A stretch of 64,000 nt of DNA. It comes from Albibacterium sp035514885 (GTDB taxonomy: Bacteria > Bacteroidota > Bacteroidia > Sphingobacteriales > Sphingobacteriaceae). Made by a program: the position numbers and the translations under genes. Of this stretch, positions 18,628 through 27,585 are shown piece after piece. The DNA lies in NCBI RefSeq assembly GCF_035514885.1, contig NZ_DATJCH010000005.1:186001-250000 (forward strand). The letters are read 5' to 3'. Within the stretch, counting starts at the first letter, position 1. Each line of letters opens with the position of its first letter. The notes below the pieces were generated by a model. The model had not been told where the DNA came from and ran no database searches. It saw only the letters and a list, made by a program, of their open reading frames with translations.

Positions 18628-19359
18628 ATGTCAAAAACTATTACACCGTACGAGAAAGAAAATATAAGCAAGAAGCAACAGGTTGCTGATATGTTTAATA
18701 ATATCTCAAGAAAATACGACTTTCTGAATCGTGTTTTATCTTTTGGGATTGATAAAATATGGAGGAGGAAAGCTATTCATACATTAAAAACATTAAAGCC
18801 TCAGCTTTTGTTAGATGTAGCAACAGGAACTGGTGACTTTGCTTTAGAGGCTATCCGGCTTTTGAAGCCAAGAAAGGTTGTTGGTGTTGATATTTCAGAA
18901 GGCATGTTGGCTATAGCAAGAGATAAAATAGCGGACCGTAAATTGTCGGATTGTTTCGAAGTTCAGTTGGGAGATTCTGAAAGGTTGAGTTTCTCAGATG
19001 GTACATTTGATGCAGTTACAGTAGCTTTTGGCGTTCGGAATTTTGAAAATCTGCAACAAGGTTTAGACGATATTTGTCGGGTTATCCGTCCGGGTGGCCA
19101 GGTAGTGATTCTAGAGTTTTCTAAACCGAGAGGATTCCCAATCAAGCAACTGTATACATTTTATTCTAAAAATATTTTACCCCAAATAGGGAAACTATTT
19201 TCTAAAGATAGCAGAGCTTATTCTTATCTACCTGAATCTATTGCCCAGTTCCCAGATGGAAATGATTTCACTGACTTATTATTAAATGCCGGATTTAAAC
19301 AGGTTTCATGTAAGCCACAAACTTTTGGTATTTGCACGATATATATTGGAATTAAATAA
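18628..19359 (+). CDS. menG: Demethylmenaquinone methyltransferase MenG/UbiE
   Basis: This class I SAM-dependent C-methyltransferase performs the last step of menaquinone synthesis. The family opening KKQQVADMFNNISRKYDFLN is intact. The SAM motif LLDVATGTGDFALEA and the post-motif VVGVDISEGMLAIAR follow, and AVTVAFGVRNFE is a UbiE signature. From 18628 the protein is 243 residues, the usual size. The in-frame ATG at 18550 would add 26 unrelated residues that overlie the promoter box, so I reject it. It diverges from engB. Confidence 0.93.
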   Translation: MSKTITPYEKENISKKQQVADMFNNISRKYDFLNRVLSFGIDKIWRRKAIHTLKTLKPQLLLDVATGTGDFALEAIRLLKPRKVVGVDISEGMLAIARDKIADRKLSDCFEVQLGDSERLSFSDGTFDAVTVAFGVRNFENLQQGLDDICRVIRPGGQVVILEFSKPRGFPIKQLYTFYSKNILPQIGKLFSKDSRAYSYLPESIAQFPDGNDFTDLLLNAGFKQVSCKPQTFGICTIYIGIK

Positions 19360-19419
19360 AAAATTAAATGACGGCTTGATAAGCAGATTTATTTAATTGT
19401 AAATAATATTTTTCAGAAT

Positions 19420-20184
19420 ATGGCAAAAATAGCAATGATTACAGGAGCCAGTGCTGGAATTGGGCAAGCCTGTGCGGAAATTTTCGCAAAGAATGGATAT
19501 AACCTTATTTTATCTGCGCGTAGGTATGAACGGCTTGAAAAATTATCCAAACGATTATCGAGTGATTATGGTATCGTTGTACAGGTAATGGAAGTTGATG
19601 TGCAGAATAAGGAAGAGGTGATTAATAGTTGGGAGATGTTATCTGAAGACTGGAAGCAAATTGATGTTTTAATTAACAATGCGGGTTTGAGCTTAGGTTT
19701 AGAGCCTATTTATAATGGTGAAATTGATGATTGGGATAGAATGATCGATACCAATATCAAGGGATTATTGTATGTAAGTAAGGTGGTAATTCCAAGGATG
19801 AAGGAAAATGAGTCTGGTCATATAATTAATATTGGCTCAATTGCAGGAAAGGAAGTATATCCCAATGGCAACGTTTATTGTGCAACAAAGCATGCTGTAG
19901 ACGCTTTAAGTAAATCAATGCGGGTCGAATTGTTGCCTTATTCTGTGAAGGTAACAGTTTTACATCCAGGGGCAGTGGAAACAGAGTTTTCAGTAGTTCG
20001 TTTTAAAGGTGATACACATCGTGCAGAGAAGGTTTATGATGGGTTTGATCCATTATTGGCAAATGACATTGCTGATGCTGCATGGTACGTTGCTTCGCGA
20101 CCGCAACATGTAAATATTAATGAAATGCTAATTATGCCTACCAATCAAGCTAATAGTATTTCCTTTAATAAAAATTTGAATTAG
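19420..20184 (+). CDS. Short-chain dehydrogenase/reductase (YdfG-like)
   Basis: This is a cytoplasmic NAD(P)-dependent oxidoreductase of the classical SDR family. The cofactor loop TGASAGIG is at residues 8-15, NNAG at 86-89, the catalytic Ser at about 140, and YCATK gives Tyr153 and Lys157. The LSARRYERLEKL segment after the second strand, with Arg residues, suggests NADP(H) preference. Close relatives such as YdfG reduce 3-hydroxy acids or serine, but the substrate cannot be read from sequence. A weak -7-like TATTTTTC lies just before the start. Confidence 0.88.
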   Translation: MAKIAMITGASAGIGQACAEIFAKNGYNLILSARRYERLEKLSKRLSSDYGIVVQVMEVDVQNKEEVINSWEMLSEDWKQIDVLINNAGLSLGLEPIYNGEIDDWDRMIDTNIKGLLYVSKVVIPRMKENESGHIINIGSIAGKEVYPNGNVYCATKHAVDALSKSMRVELLPYSVKVTVLHPGAVETEFSVVRFKGDTHRAEKVYDGFDPLLANDIADAAWYVASRPQHVNINEMLIMPTNQANSISFNKNLN

Positions 20185-20236
20185 GGTATTGTACAATATA
20201 AAATAAGTAAAGAGTTTATTAATAATTTAATTTCAT

Positions 20237-20686
20237 ATGGCACTAAAGAATCAAATTGACCAAGATATAAAAACAGCTATGTTGGCAAAAGATCAAGCAC
20301 GATTAAGAGGTCTTCGTGCTATAAAATCAGCAATTTTGGTGGCTGAAACAGAAAAGAATGCAGGCGTATTTAATGAAGAGTCTGAAATAAAGGTCTTACA
20401 ACGTCTTATTAAGCAGCGCAAGGAGTCTGCAGAAATCTATCAGCAACAGAATCGCCCTGATTTATATGCAATTGAGAAGGAAGAGCAGGATGTTATTGAA
20501 AGTTACTTGCCACAACAATTAGATAAAGATGAAATCAGAAAAATAATTCTTTCAGTTGTTAAAGAAAACGGCTTTACCAGTATAAAAGATATGGGTAAGG
20601 TTATGGGTATGTCAAATAAAATACTTGCCGGTAAAGCCGATGGAAAGACCATCTCGGAAATTGTTAAAGAAGTACTGATACCTTAA
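20237..20686 (+). CDS. GatB/YqeY domain protein
   Basis: This 149-residue protein matches the free-standing YqeY family, related to the tail domain of the amidotransferase subunit GatB, which contacts tRNA. Typical features are the start LKNQIDQDIKTAMLAKDQARLRGLRAIKSAI, EEQDVIESYLPQQL in the middle and GMSNKILAGKADGKTISEIVKE at the end. The function of the free-standing form is not established. It is the sole gene between the SDR and the hydrolase, with gaps of 52 and 103 bases. Confidence 0.88.
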   Translation: MALKNQIDQDIKTAMLAKDQARLRGLRAIKSAILVAETEKNAGVFNEESEIKVLQRLIKQRKESAEIYQQQNRPDLYAIEKEEQDVIESYLPQQLDKDEIRKIILSVVKENGFTSIKDMGKVMGMSNKILAGKADGKTISEIVKEVLIP

Positions 20687-20789
20687 TAAACAACAATAAA
20701 TTTAACCAATTTTATTACATTTAGAAAAAATTGGGCACTCATTTGAAATGTAGCCTAAGGAGAAATAACAAACTAGTTAAAGATATTCT

Positions 20790-21548
20790 ATGGATTTTAC
20801 CATAAAAGAAGATAAAGGTTTTAAATACGTTGATGAGGGAGCGGGAGAGGTAATAGTATTACTTCATGGATTAATGGGTGCATTAAGTAATTGGGAGTAT
20901 GTAGTTAATCAATTTAAAGATAGCTATCGAGTAATCATTCCAATGTTGCCAATTTATGAAATGCCAATTCTAACTACGGGTGTAAAAAGCCTGTCCAAAT
21001 TTTTGAAGAAGTTTGTGACGCATATGAAACTTAAAGATTTCGTTATAGTTGGGAATTCTTTAGGAGGACATGTAGGATTGATGTATGTTGCATCGAATCA
21101 GGAGAATGTTAAAGCGTTGGTATTAGCAGGAAGTTCTGGTTTATACGAAAACGCATTTGGAGGATCTTTCCCTAAACGTGGTAATTATGATTATATAAAA
21201 GAAAAAGTTCAGTTTACTTTTTACGACCCTGCTACAGCTAGTGAAGAACTTGTCGATGAGGTTTTTTCTACAGTAAATAATCGTGAGAGAGTTATTCGCA
21301 TTTTAGCGAATGCTAAATCAGCTATCCGCCATAATATGGCGAAAGATCTACCTAAGATAAAAATCCCTGTTTGTATCATATGGGGAAAACAAGATAAGGT
21401 AACACCCCCAGATGTAGCTGAACAGTTTAATACATTATTACCAAATTCAGAATTACACTGGATTGATAAATGTGGACATGCTCCAATGATGGAACAACCT
21501 GTAGAGTTTAATATTGTATTAAAGGAATATTTAAGTAAATTAAACTAA
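20790..21548 (+). CDS. Alpha/beta-fold hydrolase
   Basis: This 252-residue cytoplasmic alpha/beta hydrolase has a complete catalytic triad. The oxyanion loop is LLHGLMGALSNWEYV (HG at about 26-27), the nucleophile elbow GNSLGGH gives Ser90, the acid is in IIWGKQDKVTPP (about Asp202) and the histidine in DKCGHAPMMEQP. The family covers esterases, C-C bond hydrolases and haloperoxidases, and no feature pins down a substrate. It is 38 bases upstream of the CBS protein gene and probably shares its transcript. Confidence 0.88.
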   Translation: MDFTIKEDKGFKYVDEGAGEVIVLLHGLMGALSNWEYVVNQFKDSYRVIIPMLPIYEMPILTTGVKSLSKFLKKFVTHMKLKDFVIVGNSLGGHVGLMYVASNQENVKALVLAGSSGLYENAFGGSFPKRGNYDYIKEKVQFTFYDPATASEELVDEVFSTVNNRERVIRILANAKSAIRHNMAKDLPKIKIPVCIIWGKQDKVTPPDVAEQFNTLLPNSELHWIDKCGHAPMMEQPVEFNIVLKEYLSKLN

Positions 21549-21586
21549 ATGCAATATAAATCGTTTAATCTATAAAGAATACGACG

Positions 21587-22249
21587 GTGACTGCAAAAGA
21601 AATAATATCAGATTCTATCTATCCTGCTAAAACTTCCGACAGCTTACGGACATTGATAAATCGTATGCATGAATATCGGATTGAGCATTTACCTCTTATT
21701 CGGTATAATCAATTGGTTGGTCTAATACATGAAGATGATGTTATCTCAGCTATTGAAAGAAAGGATGATTCTAAACTTAAAGATCTGCCTCATGAGTTAA
21801 TTTATGTGTATGAAAACCAACATATATATGATGTAGTGCGTCTATTTTATCTTCATCAATTAGATTTATTGCCTGTTATTGATGAAAAACAATATTATGT
21901 TGGATGTATTACCATACATGATATTCTTAATAAAGTTGCAATGATTATCGCCTCCGATGAACCTGGCGGGATTATCATTCTTGAAGTAAATAACCGTGAT
22001 AACTCGTTATCTCAAATTGCACAGATTGTCGAATCGGATAATGCTCAAATTTTGAGTTCCTATGCTCGATCTTTTCCGGACTCAACAAGGATGGAGATTA
22101 CTCTGAAACTTAATAGAACAGATATTGCATCTATCGTAGCGTCATTTCTAAGATATGATTATGACGTGAAGGCTACGTTTAACGAGGTTCGGGTTTATGA
22201 TACTTCGCGTGATAGATATGAACAGCTTCTTAATTATTTAAATATGTAA
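21587..22249 (+). CDS. CBS domain pair protein with C-terminal ACT-like domain
   Basis: The first 125 residues form two CBS motifs (for example LINRMHEYRIEHLPLIRYNQLVGLI and DLLPVIDEKQYYVGCITIHDIL), which usually bind adenine nucleotides. Residues about 135-210 (GGIIILEVNNRDNSLSQIAQIV onward) look like an ACT-type regulatory fold. No catalytic domain is present, so this is likely a sensor or regulator with an unknown partner. The start is GTG at 21587. It lies between the hydrolase and nadK, and neighbouring NAD kinase makes a nucleotide-sensing role attractive but unproven. Confidence 0.85.
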   Translation: MTAKEIISDSIYPAKTSDSLRTLINRMHEYRIEHLPLIRYNQLVGLIHEDDVISAIERKDDSKLKDLPHELIYVYENQHIYDVVRLFYLHQLDLLPVIDEKQYYVGCITIHDILNKVAMIIASDEPGGIIILEVNNRDNSLSQIAQIVESDNAQILSSYARSFPDSTRMEITLKLNRTDIASIVASFLRYDYDVKATFNEVRVYDTSRDRYEQLLNYLNM

Positions 22250-22251
22250 TT

Positions 22252-22276
22252 ATAGCTGTCTAAAATAGACAGTTAT
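22252..22276 (+). other. Hairpin between the CBS protein gene and nadK
   Basis: An 11-bp stem (22252-22262 with 22266-22276, one G-U pair) closes a three-A loop, starting 2 bases after the CBS gene stop. There is no following T-run, so it is not a standard terminator. It may cap the upstream message or affect nadK expression 27 bases downstream. Confidence 0.45.
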
Positions 22277-22302
22277 GTATTGTCAAGACCCCTCAGAAAT
22301 AA

Positions 22303-23184
22303 ATGAAAGTTGCAATTTACGGTATTGAATTTCAGAAAGCAGTAATTCCATATGTTGAACAGCTTTTCGAATTGTTGAAAAGTAAGAATGTGGAAATCTG
22401 GGTATATAAAGAGTTCGATTCTTTTCTGTCCATTTTTATGGACTGTGGTTTGCGAAGTACGTATAAAGATAGATTTGAACTACCTTCTGATATAGATTTT
22501 ATGTTAAGCTTAGGAGGAGATGGAACGATGCTTTCGGCTGTTTCCATATTACGTGATTCAAAAATTCCAATAACCGGAATAAACTTAGGTAGATTAGGTT
22601 TTTTAGCAAGTATAAATAAGAATCATGTCGATCAAGCTTTAGAGCTTTTACTAAATAAAGAGTATAGTATTGAGAAAAGAACTCTTTTATCTGTTGAAGC
22701 CCATGGCATAGACTTGTTTAATGGTGATAGATTTGCATTAAATGATGTTACTGTACTAAAAAGGGATTCGTCAGCGATGATTACAGTCAATGTTTATTTG
22801 AATGGTGAGATTCTGAATGCGTATTGGGCAGATGGAATAATATTTGCAACCCCTACAGGGTCAACTGCTTATTCTTTGAGTTGTGGTGGACCAATCATTT
22901 TGCCAGGGTCTGGTAATTTTGTTATAACGCCTGTTTCACCTCATAATTTAAATGTAAGACCACTTGTTATATCTGATAAAGACGAATTAACTATTGAAAT
23001 CGATAGTCGTAGTGATAGTTTTTTACTGTCATGTGATTCTCGAACATGTGATTTGAAGACGAGTGTAAAGCTTAAAATCACGAGAGCTGATTTTAATATT
23101 AATCTCATTAGATTGAAAGGAGAAAGTTTCTTCTCTACGCTTCGACAGAAGTTATTATGGGGGTTAGATACAAGAAACTATTAA
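22303..23184 (+). CDS. nadK: NAD kinase
   Basis: NadK phosphorylates NAD to NADP in the cytoplasm and is the only route to NADP. The GGDG phosphate-binding motif is at residues 71-74 (LSLGGDGTMLSAV). NLGRLGFLA, ALNDVTVLKR and the DGIIFATPTGSTAYSLSCGGPI block are the family signatures. At 293 residues it is full length. The ATG at 22303 has no strong ribosome-binding site. It follows the CBS protein gene by 53 bases that include a small hairpin. Confidence 0.95.
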   Translation: MKVAIYGIEFQKAVIPYVEQLFELLKSKNVEIWVYKEFDSFLSIFMDCGLRSTYKDRFELPSDIDFMLSLGGDGTMLSAVSILRDSKIPITGINLGRLGFLASINKNHVDQALELLLNKEYSIEKRTLLSVEAHGIDLFNGDRFALNDVTVLKRDSSAMITVNVYLNGEILNAYWADGIIFATPTGSTAYSLSCGGPIILPGSGNFVITPVSPHNLNVRPLVISDKDELTIEIDSRSDSFLLSCDSRTCDLKTSVKLKITRADFNINLIRLKGESFFSTLRQKLLWGLDTRNY

Positions 23185-23211
23185 ATCTTCATAAATTTAT
23201 AACATTCTACT

Positions 23212-23219
23212 TACCTTTG
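23212..23219 (+). promoter_or_regulatory. -7 box (TACCTTTG) upstream of uppS
   Basis: TACCTTTG fits TAnnTTTG exactly and lies 89 bases before the uppS ATG, within the 124-base nadK-uppS gap. It probably starts the uppS transcript. The -33 element is not clear. Confidence 0.45.
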
Positions 23220-23308
23220 GCTTTTAATTCCAAAAAAATATCTCTAGAAAAAAGCTTTCTGATAAAATTTTATCTTAATTTATAAATAAATTGGTAATCA
23301 AATTATAA

Positions 23309-24049
<741 letters not shown>

Positions 24050-24078
24050 AAAAGATATCCCTTGAAAAATGCAATATT

Positions 24079-24100
24079 GTGGATTATTTCCACTTTTTTT
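24079..24100 (+). terminator. Weak terminator-like hairpin after uppS
   Basis: A 5-bp stem GTGGA/TCCAC (24079-24083 with 24089-24093) around TTATT is followed directly by seven T. The stem is short, so termination may be partial, leaving some readthrough to bamA. Confidence 0.4.
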
Positions 24101-24166
24101 GCAAAATAATATTTTAACAAAAATTAACAACTGTTTGCGCTACTTTAGCAGCGTTAAATTATATCA

Positions 24167-26731
24167 ATGAAGCAACTACTTTTTACATTTTGTTTGATTT
24201 TACTTGGAAGCGGTGTTTCTTTAGGCCAAATCCAATCTGGGAATATCAATAATGGAAACTCTTTAAGTCAGGATGATGAGTTCAGTTACATAAGACCACA
24301 AGAATATATTATTGGTGGAGTTGAAGTGAGTGGAACTCAATATTTAGATAATGATGTTTTAATAACAATATCTAAATTGAATGTGGGTAATCGTATTGAA
24401 GTTCCTGGTGAAGTTATCTCTAACGCTATAAAGAATCTTTGGCTTCAGGGCTTGTTTGATGATGTAGCTATTAATGTAAAATCAATTCAAGGCGATTCGA
24501 TTTATCTTGATATTGCTGTAGTTGAACGGCCAAGATTAACAAGAATTGATATAACAGGTTTAAATAAATCGCAGATTAAGGATGTTCAGGAACGAGTAGG
24601 TGGAAATACTGGTAAAATTGTTAATGAAAATCTTCTGAGTACAACCCAAAATACAATCGAAAGATACCTTGCTGAAAAAGGATACCTTTATCCTGAAATT
24701 AAAATGTCTCAGGTAAATGACACCACTGAAGTAAATAATCAAATCTTAGTGGTAGATGTTGATCGCCAAAGTAAGGTGAAAGTAAATCGGATCAACATTG
24801 AGGGAAACAGTGTTTTTTCTGATAGTAAACTTCGCAAATTTATGAAGAAGACGAAACAAAAAGCATGGTGGAGGATTTGGGGTTCTGGTAAGTTTAATAA
24901 TGAAAAATACGATGAAGCTAAGACTAATTTAATTACTAAAATTCATGAAGAAGGATATCGTGATGCTGAAATCATATCTGACACTGTACGTCAAGTAAGT
25001 AATAAACGAGTTGATATAGATATTGAAATATATGAAGGACCAAGATATTACTATGGAGATATTAGTTGGTCTGGGAATGCTAAATATAATGATACAGTTT
25101 TAAATACAGTTTTGGGTATTAAGAAGGGTGATGTCTTTAGTGAGGATAAATTGCTTGTAAAACTTTACGGGCCATCCCGGTCTGGAGCAGACGTTTCATC
25201 TTTATACTTGAATGATGGATATTTAACATTTAGCGTTGATCCAGTTCAAACTAAAATATACGGGGATACCATTGATGTAGAACTTCGTATGTATGAGGGT
25301 CCACAATATACAGTTAGTAAGATAAGCGTTAAAGGAAATGATGTAACAAATGATCGGGTGATTTTGAGAGAAATTGCCAATAAGCCAGGACAGAAGTTCT
25401 CAAAGGATTTGGTTATGCGTACCGTGCAAACTATTGCACAGTTAGGTAATTTTGATGAAACAAAAACAAATCCGGTTCCAATTCCAAATCAATTAGAAGG
25501 AACAGTAGATATGGAATACAATGTAGTTGAAAAACCTTCAGATCAAATTGAACTTTCAGGAGGTTTTGGTGGGAACCGAATTATAGGTACATTGGGATTA
25601 ACATTTAATAATTTTTCTACCAGAAGACTGTTTGATAAAGGTGCTTGGAAACCACTTCCAAGAGGAGATGGGCAGAAATTGAGTCTTCGAGGTCAAACAA
25701 ATGGCAAACAATATCAATCGTATAGTTTTTCGTTCTCTGAGCCATGGCTAGGAGGTAAAAAGCCAATCTATTTTGGTGTAAGTGCATTTACTTCATCATC
25801 ATCTTATGGATATAATCCATGGACAGGAAAGCAAACCGTTCCTGATGAAGAAATGCAACGTATTAGAATGAACGGATTTACAATCAGTTTAGGAAAGCGA
25901 TTGAATTGGCCTGATAATTATTTTAGATTAAATTATGCTGCTAATATTCAACAATATAAACTCCAAAATTGGAGAGGTTATTTATTTGAAACTGGAACTT
26001 CTTATAATTTCAATTTAACACAGGAAATAAGTCGGAATTCATTAGATGCATTAATTTACCCAACTTCGGGAACTAATATTAAGTTCACGATTCAAGCAAC
26101 TCCTCCTTATTCATTGTTTAATAAAACAAATTATTTAACAGCATCTGACGAGGAGCGCTATAAGTTTACGGAATATCATAAGTGGAAATTTGACTCTCAG
26201 TGGTTTCAAAGAATTGCTGGAAAGTTGGTATTAAAAGCACAAGCTCAATTTGGTTTCTTAGGAACTTATAGTAGTGCAACTGGACAACCCGCATTTGAAC
26301 GTTTTAAATTAGGGGGAGATGGAATGCAGGGTTTTGATTTTATCCAAGGATCAGAAATTATTGCTATGCGTGGTTATGCTAATGGATATATAATCCCTGA
26401 AGGATCAGATCCTAGAGTTGCGCAAAATTCAGGAAGCCCCATTTATACTAAATATCAATTAGAACTTCGTTATCCGATTATGGTAACTGATCAGGCTACT
26501 GCATTCGGTATGGTATTTGGTGAAGCAGGTAATACTTGGAATAATTTTAAGGATTTTAATCCTTTCCAAGTTCGTCGTACATTGGGTGTTGGCGCTCGTG
26601 TATATCTACCTATTTTTGGCATGTTAGGTATAGATTATGGATATGGGTTTGATCCAATTCCTGGAGTAGCAGAAAGTCAGTGGCGACAGAATGTTACTTT
26701 TAGTATCCAGCAAAATATTGGAGGATTTTAA
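24167..26731 (+). CDS. bamA: Outer membrane protein assembly factor BamA
   Basis: BamA is the Omp85 protein that folds and inserts beta-barrel proteins into the outer membrane. A signal peptide covers about residues 1-20 (MKQLLFTFCLILLGSGVSLG). Repeated POTRA domains fill about 45-460, recognisable from IGGVEVSGTQYLDNDVL, VNRINIEGNSVFSDSKLRKF and YTVSKISVKGNDVTNDRVI. The C-terminal 16-strand barrel includes RGYANGY and ends in the aromatic FSIQQNIGGF. At 854 residues it is normal for this phylum. It is followed by the periplasmic chaperone skp. Confidence 0.95.
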   Translation: MKQLLFTFCLILLGSGVSLGQIQSGNINNGNSLSQDDEFSYIRPQEYIIGGVEVSGTQYLDNDVLITISKLNVGNRIEVPGEVISNAIKNLWLQGLFDDVAINVKSIQGDSIYLDIAVVERPRLTRIDITGLNKSQIKDVQERVGGNTGKIVNENLLSTTQNTIERYLAEKGYLYPEIKMSQVNDTTEVNNQILVVDVDRQSKVKVNRINIEGNSVFSDSKLRKFMKKTKQKAWWRIWGSGKFNNEKYDEAKTNLITKIHEEGYRDAEIISDTVRQVSNKRVDIDIEIYEGPRYYYGDISWSGNAKYNDTVLNTVLGIKKGDVFSEDKLLVKLYGPSRSGADVSSLYLNDGYLTFSVDPVQTKIYGDTIDVELRMYEGPQYTVSKISVKGNDVTNDRVILREIANKPGQKFSKDLVMRTVQTIAQLGNFDETKTNPVPIPNQLEGTVDMEYNVVEKPSDQIELSGGFGGNRIIGTLGLTFNNFSTRRLFDKGAWKPLPRGDGQKLSLRGQTNGKQYQSYSFSFSEPWLGGKKPIYFGVSAFTSSSSYGYNPWTGKQTVPDEEMQRIRMNGFTISLGKRLNWPDNYFRLNYAANIQQYKLQNWRGYLFETGTSYNFNLTQEISRNSLDALIYPTSGTNIKFTIQATPPYSLFNKTNYLTASDEERYKFTEYHKWKFDSQWFQRIAGKLVLKAQAQFGFLGTYSSATGQPAFERFKLGGDGMQGFDFIQGSEIIAMRGYANGYIIPEGSDPRVAQNSGSPIYTKYQLELRYPIMVTDQATAFGMVFGEAGNTWNNFKDFNPFQVRRTLGVGARVYLPIFGMLGIDYGYGFDPIPGVAESQWRQNVTFSIQQNIGGF

Positions 26732-26735
26732 ATAA

Positions 26736-26779
26736 TTTCTATGATTATCTTAACTATTTTTGTGGGATAATCATAGAAA
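26736..26779 (+). other. Hairpin between bamA and skp
   Basis: A perfect 14-bp stem (26736-26749 with 26766-26779) encloses a 16-base loop. It begins 4 bases after the bamA stop. No T-run follows, so it may protect the bamA 3' end or set the bamA:skp ratio instead of terminating. Confidence 0.5.
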
Positions 26780-26856
26780 AGATTTCTTAAATTAAAACGA
26801 TTTTTATAAACGAGATATAAACTAGAATAAATAACAATAAAAAGAACAAATTAGAA

Positions 26857-27390
26857 ATGAAAAATTTAATAAAAGCAATCGCTATAGTTGCCGTAATTTT
26901 CTTCTCAGCTGGAGTTGCCAATGCTCAACAGAAATTAGGACATATTAACTCCGGTGAGATTTTACAAGCTATGCCTGAAGTCAAAACAGCTGATGCTGCA
27001 TTTGAAACATTCCGTCAAACAAAATTGACTGAATTAGAGGCAATGGATAAAGAGCGCCAAGCAAAAATCGTGACATTTCAAGAGAAGTACAAAACTCTTA
27101 CTGAAGAAAATCAAGCTGCATTAGGCCCAGAACTTGAAGCATTAAACCAAGAAATTCAAACTATGGAGCAAAGAATCAATGAAGCAGATCAGAAAGCCCA
27201 AACTGACCTTACTCAAAAGCGTGAAGAGCTTTATAAACCTATTTTAGATAAAGCTGAAACTGCAATTAAAGCTGTCGCTAAAGAACAAGGATTTGCTTAT
27301 GTTTTTGATACACAAAATCAAGCAATAGTTTATTTTGATGGCGGAGAAAATATTACAGCTTTAGTTAAGACTAAATTGGGTATTCAATAG
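26857..27390 (+). CDS. skp: Periplasmic chaperone Skp/OmpH
   Basis: This is a periplasmic chaperone that holds unfolded outer-membrane proteins on their way to BamA. A clear signal peptide, MKNLIKAIAIVAVIFFSAGVANA, is cleaved before QQKLGHINSGEIL, the strand that starts the OmpH fold. Residues about 45-135 are rich in Glu, Lys, Gln and Ala and should form the long coiled-coil arms. The final part returns to the body (QGFAYVFDTQNQAIVYFDGGENITALVKTKLGIQ). One copy is present; many Bacteroidota have two in tandem. Confidence 0.93.
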   Translation: MKNLIKAIAIVAVIFFSAGVANAQQKLGHINSGEILQAMPEVKTADAAFETFRQTKLTELEAMDKERQAKIVTFQEKYKTLTEENQAALGPELEALNQEIQTMEQRINEADQKAQTDLTQKREELYKPILDKAETAIKAVAKEQGFAYVFDTQNQAIVYFDGGENITALVKTKLGIQ

Positions 27391-27466
27391 GACTTAAAAA
27401 TCCTCTTCAATATTCGTTGAATAGCCCTTGTTGCTTATTGGCGATCTTTTAGTTATTATTTATAAG

Positions 27467-27496
27467 AAAGCGGATCAATTATGATTCGCTTTTTTT
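27467..27496 (+). terminator. Intrinsic terminator after skp
   Basis: An 11-bp stem (27467-27477 with 27482-27492, one G-U pair) closes a 4-base loop and runs into seven T at 27490-27496. It is 76 bases beyond the skp stop and ends the bamA-skp transcript. Confidence 0.85.
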
Positions 27497-27561
27497 CTTT
27501 AATTAATTGATACTTATTAGTGAGAAATAAAATAATACTTTCAATGGCGTTAAGAATTCCT

Positions 27562-27569
27562 TAATTTTG
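27562..27569 (+). promoter_or_regulatory. -7 box (TAATTTTG) of the purF-like gene
   Basis: TAATTTTG fits TAnnTTTG exactly and lies 16 bases before the ATG at 27586. TTTC at 27538-27541, one base off the TTTG -33 element, sits 20 bases upstream, the right spacing. Confidence 0.6.
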
Positions 27570-27585
27570 CAATTCATTTTCAACT

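Noticed and set aside
23185..23308. Possible small gene between nadK and uppS
   Set aside because: No open frame with a plausible start and composition. Only a -7 box and AT-rich sequence are seen.
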